This document shows, in pieces, positions 1-13,400 of a DNA stretch of 34,230 nt. The notes beneath the pieces were generated by a model. The model did not search any database and had not been told where the DNA came from. It saw nothing but the letters and a program-made list of their open reading frames with translations. Both the position numbers and the translations under genes were made by a program. Position 1 is the first letter of the stretch; every line of letters starts with the position of its first letter. Source of the stretch: Silene noctiflora (lineage: Eukaryota; Streptophyta; Magnoliopsida; Caryophyllales; Caryophyllaceae); assembly GCA_009801015.1 (NCBI GenBank), contig VHZZ01002849.1, positions 84,287-118,516 on the forward strand, in the 5' to 3' direction.

Positions 1-143
1 TTGAGAGTATAAAAATGGGTCAAGATAAATAAGGTGGATTAAGAGATAAACATGGGTCGCGACTTAGTTAGCGAGACCTTGCTTGGGGATGGTCTTAAGC
101 AGGGGTGACCCGACTCTCGACCCCGACTGCGCTCTAATTAATA

Positions 144-232
144 CTCCCTCCGATCCACACCAATGGTAACATGGACCCACTTTTTGTTTGGAGAAAAATG
201 GGTCCATGTTACCATTGGTGTGGATCAGGGAG
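144..232. mobile_element. Stowaway-like MITE, near-perfect hairpin
   Basis: This 89-bp element is flanked by TA at 142-143 and 233-234. It begins CTCCCTCCGATCCACACC and ends with the near-exact inverse GGTGTGGATCAGGGAG. The two arms pair over about 38 bp with very few mismatches (CAATGGTAACATGGACCCA against TGGGTCCATGTTACCATTG), leaving a short loop. Confidence 0.85.
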
Positions 233-1635
233 TATCTAGGACATTGCTTAGACTTATCCTTCTCATGTTGGCATTAAGATTAGCTTTATTTGTTTGTAAC
301 TTTGGTATTTTGACTAAACCAATTGTTTTATGTATTTCCCTTTTAAAATGTGCACATTTTCTAAAAAACCTAAAAAAAAAAATTGTTTTTGGATATAGAC
401 TTCTGCCCTTGACCATAACAGCATAACGTGTAAGATATCGGGACGATGTTATTGTTGTTATTGACAAACAATTTTATTATTGTTTGTTGCCTTATTTGTT
501 ATATTTGATGTTGTGTCAGATTGCGTGACTAGGTATTATCATTGGAAATATGGAGCGCCTCACAAATTCTACCTTATTTGCAAATGTATAACATGAAGCT
601 TATAGCAACATGGATTGTACTTCTCTTATATCAATATGGATTGTACTGTTTTATTTTTATATATAATATATAATTTGAATAAAGCAATGGTTCTAGCTTA
701 AATTCTCTTATACTCCGTATTATAATATAATATACTTTTTTATTTGTAAAAGTTGCCATGTTTTTGTAGGAGGGCATGGGACACTAATGCATTGTTCCCC
801 ATTAACTCAATGGGGCCATGGGCCCTAAACTATCACAAAAGGTGCAGATGATACTACCTCACAGATTAGCCCATTGGGCCATCCTTTAAGATGTATAGCG
901 CCGTTTTAAAGGAGACTTAATTCTAAAGCGTAATTTGTCATAATGGTTGTATTATACTAGTTTGTGGTGAAAACAGAGTCTTAATTATGGTGTTTATGTG
1001 ACTTTTAATAGATAAGGAATAAAATTGTTGTATTTGCTTGCTACAAATCGATTCCGCATTTGTGTTCTTTTGGTTTAAACATTTTTTTTCCTTTCGCTCT
1101 TTCGTAAATAAACTTTGTTGGAAGGAAAATATTAACGAGCCAAGCTGAGCGCAAGCCTAGGCTACTCAACTCGAGCTCGAAAAACTTTGATTTGAGCATA
1201 ACTTAAGCAAACCAAAAATGCTTGTAGTAGGGTTTGAAGTCGGGTCATTTGATTGGAATAAGAAATTGGAACCAACTCTCCCACTTTCTTACGTTTCTAT
1301 TTGGTTCTAAAATTTTATTTATCTTATTGAATTATGGTCTTTTAGAACTCAGTTTGCTAAACATGGGTATGCAACTAGACCGGAGACTTCAATTTTTTGT
1401 TGAATTATTTATTCCATAAACTAAATGTAGAGTAAACTCATTTTAAAAAATGTAAAAAGAAAAAACAAATTATAGTACTTGAAAAAATATCAAGCTACTC
1501 TAGAACTTTTCGAACCGAGCTTTGACTAAGCTCATCTCGAGTTGCTCACGAGCTATTTCGTCTCATTATCACTCATATGTGCACTATTATCCTATTTTAG
1601 ATTAATTCATAAATTCATCAGTTTATCTAACAAAT

Positions 1636-1665
1636 ACTCCCTCCATCCCATAATAATCGCCCTAG
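1636..1665 (+). mobile_element. Lone Stowaway-type terminus
   Basis: TACTCCCTCCATCCCATAAT matches the Stowaway end consensus, but I find no inverted partner in the following few hundred bases. It is probably a deletion remnant. Confidence 0.5.
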
Positions 1666-2451
1666 TTTAACTTGCATAGTATCCAATATACCACTTTAAC
1701 TCGGTTTTCCTCTCCCATTTTTTCCTCAACAGATTATCGAAAGGCTAAACAATGCATGCTTTGAACCAGCACGGAGATGATAGGGAAGATTTGAGTAAAC
1801 TAAAAAATTTATCCCTCACATCCTTTCTCGACATTGTCTCAGTGAAAGGGTTTGTTACTTCCGTGGAAATATACTTACCCTCGAACAATTACCAGTAAAA
1901 CCAAGAATAAATTCTCAAGGGAGAGATAAAGACGATGATAAAAACCAAAAATCAAGACCTTTTTTTTTGCCAGAAGAGAAAATTAAGACTGAGATACTTG
2001 AAAATCAAATACAAGGGAATGTCTTCTGCAAAATTGTCACAAGTTACCGGACAGTAATTGTGATACCAACTGACCAAGGGAATGTAAAGGCCTAATCCCA
2101 TTCAGATCAGATAAAGAGCAAAATTGAGGCGTAACACGACAAATGAGTCGTGATCCTCTCTAGTGACTGACGGGTCCAGTTCCCAGTGTTATATTGTGTA
2201 AATGATCCAGGTAAGAATCAAAGCGGCTGAAATGAACACAAGGTCAAGGATAAACCATCTATTGTAGAATTACAGTTGTAGCATTGTAATACGCATCGAA
2301 AGTAGTAGATACAAAAAGAAACAAGAATCATGATCCTGTTTTCAACCGAGATATTTGTCCTATACAACAATAATACAGATGACGGAAGACACCCCCGAAG
2401 TCGGCAAAGCTTTATGACAGGAGAATCTGAGAGTAGGCAGTTGTTTTTCAC

Positions 2452-2531
2452 ATGATTTTCTAATTTCTATGAATTGAAAAAATTGTTTGGTTGAACACAT
2501 AAAACGAATACCTAAATGAATTTCCACTTAC
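2452..2531 (-). other. Probable 3' UTR intron of the C3Hc3H gene
   Basis: Read on the minus strand, a consensus donor GTAAGT lies 28 bases after the stop codon, and candidate acceptors follow about 80 to 120 bases later: one ends AATTAG near 2455, and a stronger pyrimidine-rich one ends CTCTCAG near 2423. Sequence down to about 2000 then has no coding potential, as expected for a 3' UTR. The exact acceptor is uncertain. Confidence 0.4.
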
Positions 2532-2558
2532 CTAGGGGCAGTATGGACAAGAGAATCA

Positions 2559-5480
2559 TCAAGTAGCATTACCCTTCGATGCAAGATTATCGAGTCTCCT
2601 AGCTCTTCTTCTAGATTGGATAAGGCGCACGTACTCGGTTAATACCACATGGAACTTAGGAGCGAGCCTATTAGTGACGGTAACAGAAACACCACCCTTC
2701 TTTATGGCCCTGCGAATGTTCTGTTCAGACATTTTTACATGTTGGTCGCACATAGTCGGAACCGAGCATTTAAAGACCGGCTTCCCACAAAGAATGGGAT
2801 CTTCAGAACTGTTATCAAGAGCAACGTGTCAGAGACTCGAACTGTAGGTCACCAAATAAATAATATGTCTATGTCTCTACTGATGACCGTGCATTTGCAT
2901 TACGGGCAAGTGGGCAAAACAAATGTGTATGTGTATATTTTGATTATACTCTTAACAAATTAATTCAGGCAATGTTCGGACCAAAAAATGATGTGTAAAA
3001 TTTTGGAAAAGAGATCCCTTATCAAAAGACCATATGGTTTCCACTCCCCGTACCATACCTAGCAAGATTTAAACAGCCTAAAGAGTATTAGGACTCCAAA
3101 TCGCTTACGGTGTTTCCATTCAGCACCTCCTATAATCAAATAAAAAAAAACATCCAAATTGCTTTGTCAAGCACTTTTCAGTAGTAAGTTTACTACTATG
3201 TAGAATTTATACCTATAAATGGAAACATAATTGTTAAACTTGAAACTTTGCTTGTATTTGCCTTAATAACTAATCTTAAGGCTCACTCAACTGATGAAAA
3301 TATCCCATGGATATTCATTTCACCTATTAGGGTAAAACATGGATGGGGATACAATATGCATGAACCGAATAAAAATGAACATAAATAGGATTTAGATTCA
3401 CACATCTATATACGCCATTGATTAAGGACAAAACCACATGTCTGAGGTCTATTCATGAACCATAACGTACCACCGTTGCTTTCCCTAGGGAGATTCCTAT
3501 TTTGGATGAGTGGAGTCATCTCAAATGTACTTGTAACCTTACCAATAGCAAATGACACAATGGAAGTATGTTATTTCCACCAAAAGACTGCACATAAAAA
3601 GACTGCACATAATATCCTAGGTTTGAAGGAAAGAAAAAATAGCTTTGCAATACGCGTGAATACTAAATACCCAGAGAAGCCATAGCAATTTCAATCTGTT
3701 AAAAAAGACATTCAAGCACTCGAACATCTACATCCACAGGAAAGGAAACAAATGTCAATAAAACCTATACACAAAATTAGACCATATATCCCTACTTTCA
3801 AGAACATTACATGGTACAAAAAGATTAAATGCTTATATTCCAAAATGGTATAGCACAAATGTACACGACCATCAAGGCTATGAAAAATGTCGTATAGACT
3901 TGTTAGCTTAGGTCAGTGTCTTACTTACAAACCTCTACATTGTTATGCAAGGTCTAAAATTATAATCCACAATTTATAAGGGCTAAATAATGAGTAATAA
4001 GGCTTGGGATGTCTGTAACATTTTGAAAATAAGGAAGGGAAATGCACCCGACCACACCGCCACGTGATATTGCTTACACTCGACGCCTGGGAGAAACACT
4101 ATGGACCGCATCATTATAATAAAGCAATCACTTTCCACCACAGCGCACACAGTTACTCCAGCACTCAAGCACACTCCAACATACTAAGGAAATCACNAAA
4201 ACACTGCACTCGTAGACATCCCTTGTAAAATTCACATTATTGGATTATAAAACAACTCTGATAAATTGTATTGTGGCAATACGCATCATAGCCTACTTCT
4301 ACATCTCTCTACCGGCTATGAGCACTGCCACGAGCTATACAAACTATTATACTTTGCTTTGACTACATATGCATGTCAACAAGAAGCTCCTTTCGACACT
4401 TCAATTTACTCCAAAACATGAAACGATTCACATAAGTAGTCATGTCTGAGAAATCAGACACTTGAAGCTGGAATTAACATAGACCTTAAATAACTACTTG
4501 TAATCCATTAGAAGCTACGGTGCTATCAATGATGCCCTACATGTTGACGGGGTTTTAGGATCTAAGGATCTAGATTGCAATAGAGTGATTCATCTGGTAT
4601 CTGCTTTATCTTGTAGACAAAGGCAAAACAAAGAAACATTCTTGCAAAAACACCACCAAGGAGAACTCCGTAATATCAATTTGCCAGGCTTCCTATCCTG
4701 TTCTTCGTAGGAGTCGATAAATGCAATTCTCATCGAGATAAACTCTCCCTTAATAATGCGAATTCTGTGAAACCGACTGTTTTCTCCCTCCATCCCTCCC
4801 GTTACCCCCTCCCCAAGTTTATCTTAACTAACCAATTCAACTATCCAAAATACAAACCACAGTAAATCCATCAGAATCGACAATCAACTCTTTCGATTAT
4901 AAAGAACAAGAAGCAATCAAAATCAACAAATTAATAATAGTTGAACAACATACAGAAATCAAAACAATACACAAAATACAAATAGAGAGAAGACGAACCA
5001 TTTGAGCGCAAACTGGCATCGAGTGTAGAGCACTTGTTTCGAATCCGATAATATGTGCGAATGACAATAACTCGTCAATGCCATTGCTTTCGATTTACAA
5101 CTAGGAAAACTACAATAATTCAAGTTTCCTTCACCAAACTCTAACCCTAATTTTCCGCCATTATTCACATCATCAGCCCTAATTCGTCCATTATTATTCA
5201 CATCATCAGCGAGAACGACACCGTTTTCGCCATCGACAACGTCGTACTCTTCCTTAAAGAAATCCCTACCGTATCGCCAAACGAATTCGCGGTGTTTCCG
5301 TCGCACGTCCTCCATTAGCAGCCAGTAATGATCTCTGTAGCACTTCGCGAGTCGACGCAGTCTAATCGCTCGCCGCTTTAGGACTTCCTTCCGAGTCAGG
5401 TACTCGGATTTTGCGAGAGACGAGTCGTCGTTGTCTGAATCGGTGATTGATGAGGGGCCGGCCCCGGCGTGGGGTTCCAT
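2559..5480 (-). CDS. C3Hc3H zinc-finger nuclear protein, INO80 complex subunit D / KANSL2-like, 2 coding exons
   Basis: Spliced CDS: exon 1 5480-4999, exon 2 2808-2559 (stop TGA), 732 nt, 243 aa. The donor reads AAATG|GTTCGT and the acceptor AACAG|TTCTG; joining them restores a Cys codon and keeps frame. An N-terminal basic, helix-forming region (residues about 28-75, rich in R and K) is followed by two C3Hc3H half-motifs: C123, C128, C139, H142, and then C155 with C168, C175, C181, H184 around the signature ILCGKP and VPTMC. This Cys/His pattern defines the putative DNA-binding domain of INO80D and KANSL2, subunits of chromatin-remodelling and histone-acetyltransferase complexes; plants carry short proteins of this type. 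Residues about 91-110 hold a small internal duplication (ADDVNNNGRI / ADDVNNGGK), probably a variable linker. A good donor (CCTAG|GTAAGT, junction 2532/2531) just after the stop suggests a 3' UTR intron. Family assignment is firm; complex membership is inferred. Confidence 0.85.
2809..4998 (-). other. Long intron 1 of the C3Hc3H gene (2.19 kb)
   Basis: Non-coding stretch between the two coding exons. Short open frames here show no recognisable protein features. A small direct repeat (AAAGACTGCACAT twice, 3583-3611) is visible. One unresolved base lies at 4197. I see no transposon with clear ends. Confidence 0.8.
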
Positions 5481-5613
5481 TCGCAGAGTTGACCCGTTCG
5501 AGTGATTGAGTGAGTTGGAATTGATTGGAAGAACGAGTCGTTTCGAGGAGAGAGAAAATCAAAAAAAAGGAAGAGTTCGTGTTTCTGGGTAATTGGGGAT
5601 TTAAGCTGTTCAT

Positions 5614-7443
5614 ACGGTCAGGCTACTCGGCTCGGCTTTCTTATTTTTTATTTTATTTTTGCCGGATTTTTACGCTTATACCCCTCTAACTTATAGTTAT
5701 TTTGTTTAGCAAGGGGGTTGTCCTTTTTCCCATCACAAATTCTCGTTTGTGAGGTGTGACTAGAGTAACTCTCCTATAGAACCGTCTTATAGCATAAGAC
5801 TAACTCAAAAGGAGTTAAACCCAAAGAAAAACAATTAAATATATTTATATTATGATGAAAACTAACCTATGTAAATATACAAATCGTCAATATAAAATCT
5901 TAGATTATTAAAATAAAATAATTTTTTATAAATTTATTAAATAATTTATTTGGGATAGCCCCAATATGTTGTTTTACAAGAGGTTGTTTATACCCCCGCA
6001 TATTGGTTAGCATATCGTAAAATAGGAAAGTTTATTTCATTTTACAAAGAAAACTAACAATCTACTAATCCTAATATGTCAATTACTAAACAATTAAATT
6101 AATTATGTTATTTTTAAAATGCTAGTCAAACCTTCGGATAAAATCCACCATTTATAATCTGCTTTTGCTGAAATTAATTCGCTATTTACCAAACCGAGCA
6201 TTGGAAAGAAATAAAATTATCGGTTTGAGATTTGTAACCAAGAGTTTTATCAGTCAAATTTTATTACGTAAAAATATTGTGACTAATCATTATTCCCCCT
6301 ACAAATTCGAAAAATAATGATTTTTTTTCAAATTAGAGATCTTATAAAGCCGTACAATTTGAAAAAAGAAATTCACTAATTTTTAATGTCGTAGCCAAGA
6401 ACTATTGCTAATCCATTGTAGCATGAGACATATTCTATCAAGTTTACGTCATAGAACTTTTTTATTTTTATTTTTTTTTTCCTTTTTGGTGCAAAAAGAA
6501 CCACAAGGGGATTATATAATCCGAAGAAAGTTATTATTCATATTCCATGATACCTCCATAATAACCATTAAACTAAGACATTATAGAAATAACGCGAAAG
6601 GACAGCATTCCTCATACTCAAGCCAACCATTTTTTTTTTTTTGACATACAATACGATAGTTCCATAATCGGATTACACCAAATATACCTTTCATGCTCAC
6701 ATCTACTTAAAACATGCTCCGTACTTTGTAGAATCTTCTTATTACCTCGAGTACCATGTCCAGTATTCGACAATTGGTGTGGCACTTGGGCACTTTTATG
6801 TTAACTTAAAAATGGTCATTTCGCAAAATAGCCGAATCCGACACGTGGACAAGCATCCATGTCAGATACTCAGATCCATCTAATGAGTCCGAGTAGCTAA
6901 ATTTAATACCTTACTGTATGTTCCTTTACGAGGAAATGCGCCAACAGTGACAGCATAAACAGAAGAATTTCTCAATAGCAGTCATTTCTCATGATGAATT
7001 ACAGTCCAGTATACAAAGATTGCTCCTTCGCAAAAGGGCAGCAATAGTTTCTACACAACTTTTCCATCTTTCTGGCGATTGATATTCTCTAGCAAGTCAA
7101 TTCAATGTCGACATGAAACTCCAGCAACTTGCCAATGCAACCGTCATATTTGGAAATCTAGCCTAGACTTGCTCGGAAATTGAGCGTGACTCTTCTGGAC
7201 CATGATGCATGTTCAAGCCTTAAAGTAACCGGAGTGATCGGCAATATAGCAAGCATAAATTCTCGTATGATCTTGCCTCATGATTAGATTTCACGAGTCA
7301 AGCCAATATAATGAGGAAGTTACTTTATTTCAAATGTTGTGGGTTAGTAATGTGTAAATGGGTGTAAATGGGTGAAGTTTTAAATTAAATGGGTTGGTCT
7401 CACACTGAAATATCGTAAGACACCCTGTCGAGAAACTTACTGG
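5614..7443. other. Intergenic region between the C3Hc3H gene and the phosphoesterase gene
   Basis: The left part holds the promoter of the C3Hc3H gene; the right part (about 6950-7443) is likely 3' UTR of the phosphoesterase gene. The middle is AT-rich with long T runs (6470, 6632). No further gene or transposon with clear ends is seen. Confidence 0.6.
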
Positions 7444-10400
7444 CTAGAATCTGTGGGTTCTGTAGAGAGCATATGCTAATAGCAGCGGAATCCAAAGACT
7501 ATAAACTGGAAAATGTAGAATTGGATTCATCTCGTAGGCTTTCATCAGGGCTCTGCAACTCTGCAATAGAAACAATGTAGGGGTGAAAATACTAAAATGA
7601 AATCACTACAAGATTGATTCGTTTCACCATTATATAGCCTTTGATGCTTTGCTTAGGGGAGGGGGTCATGACTACTAGGGATCAGGTCGAGATGACCGAT
7701 TCCAAGATCAATTCACAAACCTATATTTAATACCGTAGATTGAAGTTTGAGTGGGAAAAAAATGAAGCACAAGAAGGAGAACAGCATGATTGTCAATTAA
7801 ACACAAATGCGTGTGTTCATCGACAGCAGACACCACAATGCCACATGACTAAATATGTTCCATAAAAAAAGATGCAGTCTTGTGCAGAAAGTTTACCTTG
7901 TAATGTCTGTACAAGATACCCAAACAAACCAACATAAGAAACTTCCTGATCCACCGTCTACCAGTACAAGACTTGGAAGTTCCATCACAATGATCGTCTT
8001 CTTTCTTCCCTGAAAATGCCAAGAGATGTATCCTGTAGACTTCACTTTCCATGGCCAACCCGGTTACTAATAGAAGAAAAGGGAAAACAACAAAAACCAG
8101 ATGTGGGATAACAATCACCATTATATCAGGAAATGCAATGTACTCCAATTTTCTACCGACATCTGGCTGCGCTATTACCCATCCCTTGTAGCTCATGTAC
8201 CCCCTCTCGCTGCCATCGGTAAACACTAGACCATATAGCCATGGAAATAGAACAACGTAGAACAGGTATCCCAAAACTCCATACCATACCAAACGGAGCC
8301 TGAATAGTTCTGTTGAAACCCATCCGACACCGTTTATGAAATTTTTGTTGACCAAGAAATTCTGCAATGTATATTGTTTATTGGAGACACTAGTCATTGC
8401 TACTGGCATAAGTAGAACAGAAAGGAAAAGCCCAAGGCAAAGCCAAAGTATCGGAAAATACAATGCATCCCATTGGCAGCCCATAACCACAAACTCCTTC
8501 CATGTCCAGGATAGGAGCCCGCGAACACCATTAATTGAAAACGGCCTTAAATCAGTTAAAGTAGATTTGCCATAAATATCGGTCGCTTCGATTTGCAACC
8601 AGTATCTTTCGGGATTCGGATCCTCAAAAGCTTTAAAATTCCAAGGTGCAGCATAGAGATCTCCTCTAGAGTTGTCAAACTCAAGTTTTGTCATAGATTC
8701 CTCCAGAACAGAAGCAAAAACTCCAAATTGTGAATCATAGACTCGAGCAACTACCGATATGAGCGGAGTTGAAGAGAAAACCAAAGCTCTTATTGTCATG
8801 TAATCAGATTGGTCCACAGTTTGATGCTCATACTCTGCTAATAAGGATGATCTCCACATCAACCGTGAATCCAGTGGAAACGTGGGTAAAATGAAAGTTT
8901 CTTTAAAACCAGATTTCAAACTTATGTCAACAAATGACGTGTGACCTCTATCAATGGCCACAATGCGCATGGCTCTACTCTTCCTCCAATCGCCCATTTC
9001 CCACTCCCAAAATTCCTGGTTTTCTGATGATGGAGTTGGAGAACTCCGGGAGGGAGTCTGATATATATTTAGTTGTATAGAATTATTTCCGGGTTGATGA
9101 TGCCGTTTCAAGTTCTTGCCAAACCTTGAATGGAGATGTCCACACAGATAAGCTGATATTGAATGCTTGAGAAATACATCTTTCAGCGTCTTCCCAGATT
9201 CTGATGTTGCAGAGAACGAAAGCGGAAAATGCCCAAATGAAATCTTCGTCACTGGTTTTGTTGGCTCAGTGTCCCATTGTGACAGTTCGAAATCCAGCTC
9301 ACCTAATAGTATATCTGTTGGATGGCCGAAAAGATTGGTTGGCCCTCTGAGGCCAACATCCCTTGTGCTGTCAATCCCAACAAAAAGATGCCTTCTCTTT
9401 CCTGTCTACATGATGCAGTATTGCAGTGAACAGACTCTATAATAATAAATTACAAGCTTGATGATTGCAAAAAAGATCCTAATTGGATGAATATATTTGC
9501 AATCGAGTTTCTACTTGTCGGATGCTTATGCGAGTGTTTTATATGATACGGAGTAATAATATAATAATATTAGTAGCAATAGTTACTAAGTCTTTTTTTG
9601 GAATATTCTTGATTGGATCTCAACCAACATGATATGGTACTTTCGAATGGTATTGGTATTGAGAATATTACATAGCATATTCTATTATCTTCTTATGATC
9701 TTATTGGTATATAGTTAGTGTATAATATTTGATATCTTTCCTATTCTTTTGCCTTGTATAACGGCAAGTATATTTCTCTAGCTTAGTTTTATTCTTACTG
9801 TAATTAGTATATAAACATAGGCTTGTAACTTTATTATTCATGCAATTCCAATACAATTCAATCATTCTCATAATTCTATCAATTGGAGCCTGGGTGACTT
9901 TTGAGCTTCCCAGCTAGTATTTAGGGTGTGTTTGGATTGCAAAAGTGGAGGGAAAGGGAGGGGAGGGGGGAGAAGGGAAGAGAAAAGGAGGTAAGGGAAG
10001 GGGAGGGCAAATGGGGTGTGGGTGTTTGGATACAATTTCCCTCCAAATCTTGTGGAGAGATTTTGATTTGCCTTGGAGGAGAGAAAATTGATTCCTCCAA
10101 ATCTTTTCCCTTTCATTTCCCTCCACCCTTATTTATTAGGATTATTTAATTGAAATACTCTGAACTATTGGAGTGCTTCTCAAAATACTCTAAACTTTAT
10201 TTTAACTACCAATATACCCAACTTTTATACCTATTCCCTTTTATTAAAACATGTGGAAGGGCTACCTGCTAAACAAGTTGATTTCTCTTTTAACCCTTCT
10301 CTTTCTTCTGCAATTTTCATCTACCTATTTTCCTTTTTATTTCCTCAGTCTTCCTCTCATACAATTGTGTGCTAAGAAAACCCAAAGAAACAGGTCAACA

Positions 10401-13400
10401 ATATCGCCATCAATGCAAAAAAAACCCAAAAAATGGAACTTAGACCAAGGGTTTTTCGGCAAATACTAGTTGGTTGAATTTTCTGAATTATCTGGTAGCA
10501 TATGCACAAAACCAGTTGCAAGTACAACCCAAATGCTTTTGCAGCTATAGAAAGATTCCCATTAGTAGTGAGGAAGCTTTTCTTGCGACTGAACAATGGG
10601 ATATTGATTCCTGTTGCTGCAGCAACAAGAATTGAGCTAATTGCTATGAGTTTCAGTCTCTATGCGGCCAAGTCATCTAGACATAAATCTNACTCTGTCT
10701 GCCTACACATTCAATTAGACATGTTCTTGAAACTGGAGCATTAGGACACCTAATTTGCATGAATTTGAAATGTCCAAACTCAGATTGTAGTCATACAACT
10801 AATATAGTAGCTCTGAGTATTTGTGAGTAGTTTATGATTGAAAAAATTGTTTGAATAAAATTGTTATTGTGCAAAATTGAATTGGATTGATTAAATTGAA
10901 ATAAAAAGTGTGATTATTTAGGGTGTTTGGGTTTGTGGGGACGATGAAGAGAAAATGAAGAATTACAACTTACAAGTATGAATTAAAAAGACCGATTCTG
11001 GGCTGGACTGTAAAAAAAGTGTGATTTATTTAGGGAATTGGTTGTCAAAATATTTGCGAATAGGAGAAAGATGAAGATAGGTTATAAAGAGAAATGTGGG
11101 ACATGCACTATTTTTTACCTGCTGTTACAGGTTAATAAATAATCAATTCTATTGAAAGAGGAGGGTAAAAGTTGGGTATATTGGTAAGTTAAAATAGAGT
11201 TTGGAGTATTTTGAGAAGAACCCTATTAATTTGGAGTATTCCCATTAAATAACCCTATTTACTATCCAAACAAGGAATTTTAAATCTCTTACTCTCCCTT
11301 CCTTGAATTTTAAATCTCTTACTCTCCCTTCCTTTCTCTTCCCTCCAAATCTCTCAATCCAAACACACCCTTAGTGTATAATTAGCTACATTTCTAGCCG
11401 AAAAGTCTTTCAAATGAGGGGCATATTATGGTATAAATTCATTGCCAGAGCCTCAACGATCTGAGGTAGTTCTTTGTCGTGGACCATCCAAACAAACAAA
11501 CACGTAATTGTTCTTACTTCTTTGCACAAAAAAAACTAATGCCTGAAAGTCAATGTCACATGACTAATTTTAAGACCACGACAGTAGGACATACAGTAAG
11601 GAGTTTACCTGAAGTGTGACACCGTTTACTTTGCTAGTTCTACCTACTTGGCCATTGACACTGTACTTTGAAAAGAAATCATATGAGCCACCAACATATG
11701 GAACGCCAAAATTGTCATGATTCCCCCTAACATCATAAAAGATGCCCTTATCCAGTCCACTTTTCTTGACAACGTCTTCTATCACAGTCTGGTATTCCAC
11801 CCACTCACGCTCATCTTGTTTCATGGTCAGCAAATCTTTGCTCTTCCCATCTAGCAGAAAAGAACAACATGGTTACTAAGGCATGACTAATGATATACAA
11901 AATGTGATTATTGTTCAGGCAACGAATTATATTATTCCACCTCTTAATTCCGCTTTCTGTGAAAAACTTATCAATTCATGTAAACTACTATCGAAACTAT
12001 TCCAGCAAAAGCATTACCAACAACGATAGAAACAGCATTACCCTAGTATGTATCTCAAAGGCTGCCGCCTCAGGCAAGGTGAGATGAGGTCGAATGTACA
12101 CAATCCTAACCCTATGCTGTGATGAAACACAAAGAGGTTGGAGAATCACATCGGCAATTAAGTGAATTATTTTGCTTTATTCTATCATATTTCAAAACCA
12201 TAAAAACCGAGTTTTTGACTTCATTGGAAATGGAAGAATCACAAAACAAAACAAAAAATGTAGAAATGTTTACCAACCGAAATTTATTCTACCTCTTCAT
12301 TTACACGGCTGTGCATAGATTCTCAATCTACATAAGCCACTATCAAAGAGATAATATCCTTCAATATTAAGTCAAGTCTATGAATTGTGACCAAGTTGGT
12401 CAAACACAACACGCAAGGGTTATTCACAAATAAACAATTAGCTTTCGGTATCTATAGCAAAACTCCTCTTGAAAACAACTTCTTCCTTTATACTCCCTAA
12501 GGGTGTACCATAAGGTAACTGCTCATACCTCATTCATGTTCAGCAGTGACCACCAAATTCTCAGAGCATAATTACGTGACACATCTAAAGACACGGCAAT
12601 AATAAACCATTATCCCCTAGTTGATTACCATCAAATGTATGAGCATTGTTCTAAATTGCTTATTGGTCATTGCTTCAAAAATAACCAAAGTGAGAGAAAG
12701 TCTTGGGCTTTTAGCTTTCACATCCAAAAGCAATTGTTATAAAATACTTCACTGGCAACAAAAATCCCTTTGGAGCTGCAGAGCGACATAACACAGCCTC
12801 TTTGTTTCAAATTGAACATTGTAAACATAGAGACCCTAATTGTACCAAAATGCAAAAGAAACATTCGGCAAGCACCCAAGTTGGAGCGCAACGCTGCCAT
12901 GCATATAACGAACACCTGCTTTCTCAGTCTTTCACTTAGGCCCCGTTCTTTTGAAATGAAATTGTCTGAACCAAACTGAACCGAGTTGAGTTGAATTGGA
13001 ACTAAAAATGAGTGAAAAAACGTGCCTAACAGAGTATTCCATGAAGGTATCAGATAAGTGATTATCGTGGCGATCACATTGAAAAGGTCCAAGCTTTCTC
13101 TCAATGTTTTTCAGTACATTTCATCAACAGCATGTCAGCTTTAATCCAAACAGAAGGGTAAGTGAACATGAACCCTTACAAGGAATTACAAGAAAGGAAA
13201 ACAATAGGGGATGGCATCAATACGACGCTTTAAAGTTTAATCTGAAGAGAATTTGGACTTTTGGAGTGGGCAAACATGAACAGTCCGTAAGGAATTGTAA
13301 AGAATGGAAAGTAAGGTGTATGATAAGTTGATAACAACACACGGCTTAAATCCTGGCAGTACACATACAAATGTTATTAAGGAATTCTAAGGATGGAAAA

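Larger units (their letters stand above)
1..2000. other. Left-edge intergenic region
   Basis: No gene is supported here. The region has one complete MITE (144-232), one lone MITE end (about 1636) and loosely related CTCGAGCTCG-rich stretches at about 1130-1200 and 1500-1560 that may be the ends of an old DNA element. From about 2000 on, the sequence is probably 3' UTR of the C3Hc3H gene. Confidence 0.6.
9406..11608 (-). other. Intron 2 of the metallophosphoesterase gene, filled with transposon sequence
   Basis: This 2.2-kb intron between exons 2 and 3 contains a copia-type LTR fossil (about 9545-9905) and a 1447-bp long-TIR element (9924-11370). Host intron sequence is left only at the two ends. 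Both flanking exons are intact, so the insertions appear to be tolerated. Confidence 0.85.

Noticed and set aside
1130-1560. CTCGAGCTCG-rich stretches as ends of one transposon
   Set aside because: The two stretches are only loosely similar and I could not find paired ends or a target duplication.
7849-7896. Extension of phosphoesterase exon 3 to the stop at 7849
   Set aside because: A good donor (CATTACAAG|GTAAAC) and a downstream exon encoding the conserved C-terminus fit better than the unrelated read-through tail.
12718-13104. 128-codon minus-strand open frame in intron 1 of the phosphoesterase gene
   Set aside because: It lies inside an intron with well-supported flanking exons, overlaps a transposon-like end, and has no recognisable domain.
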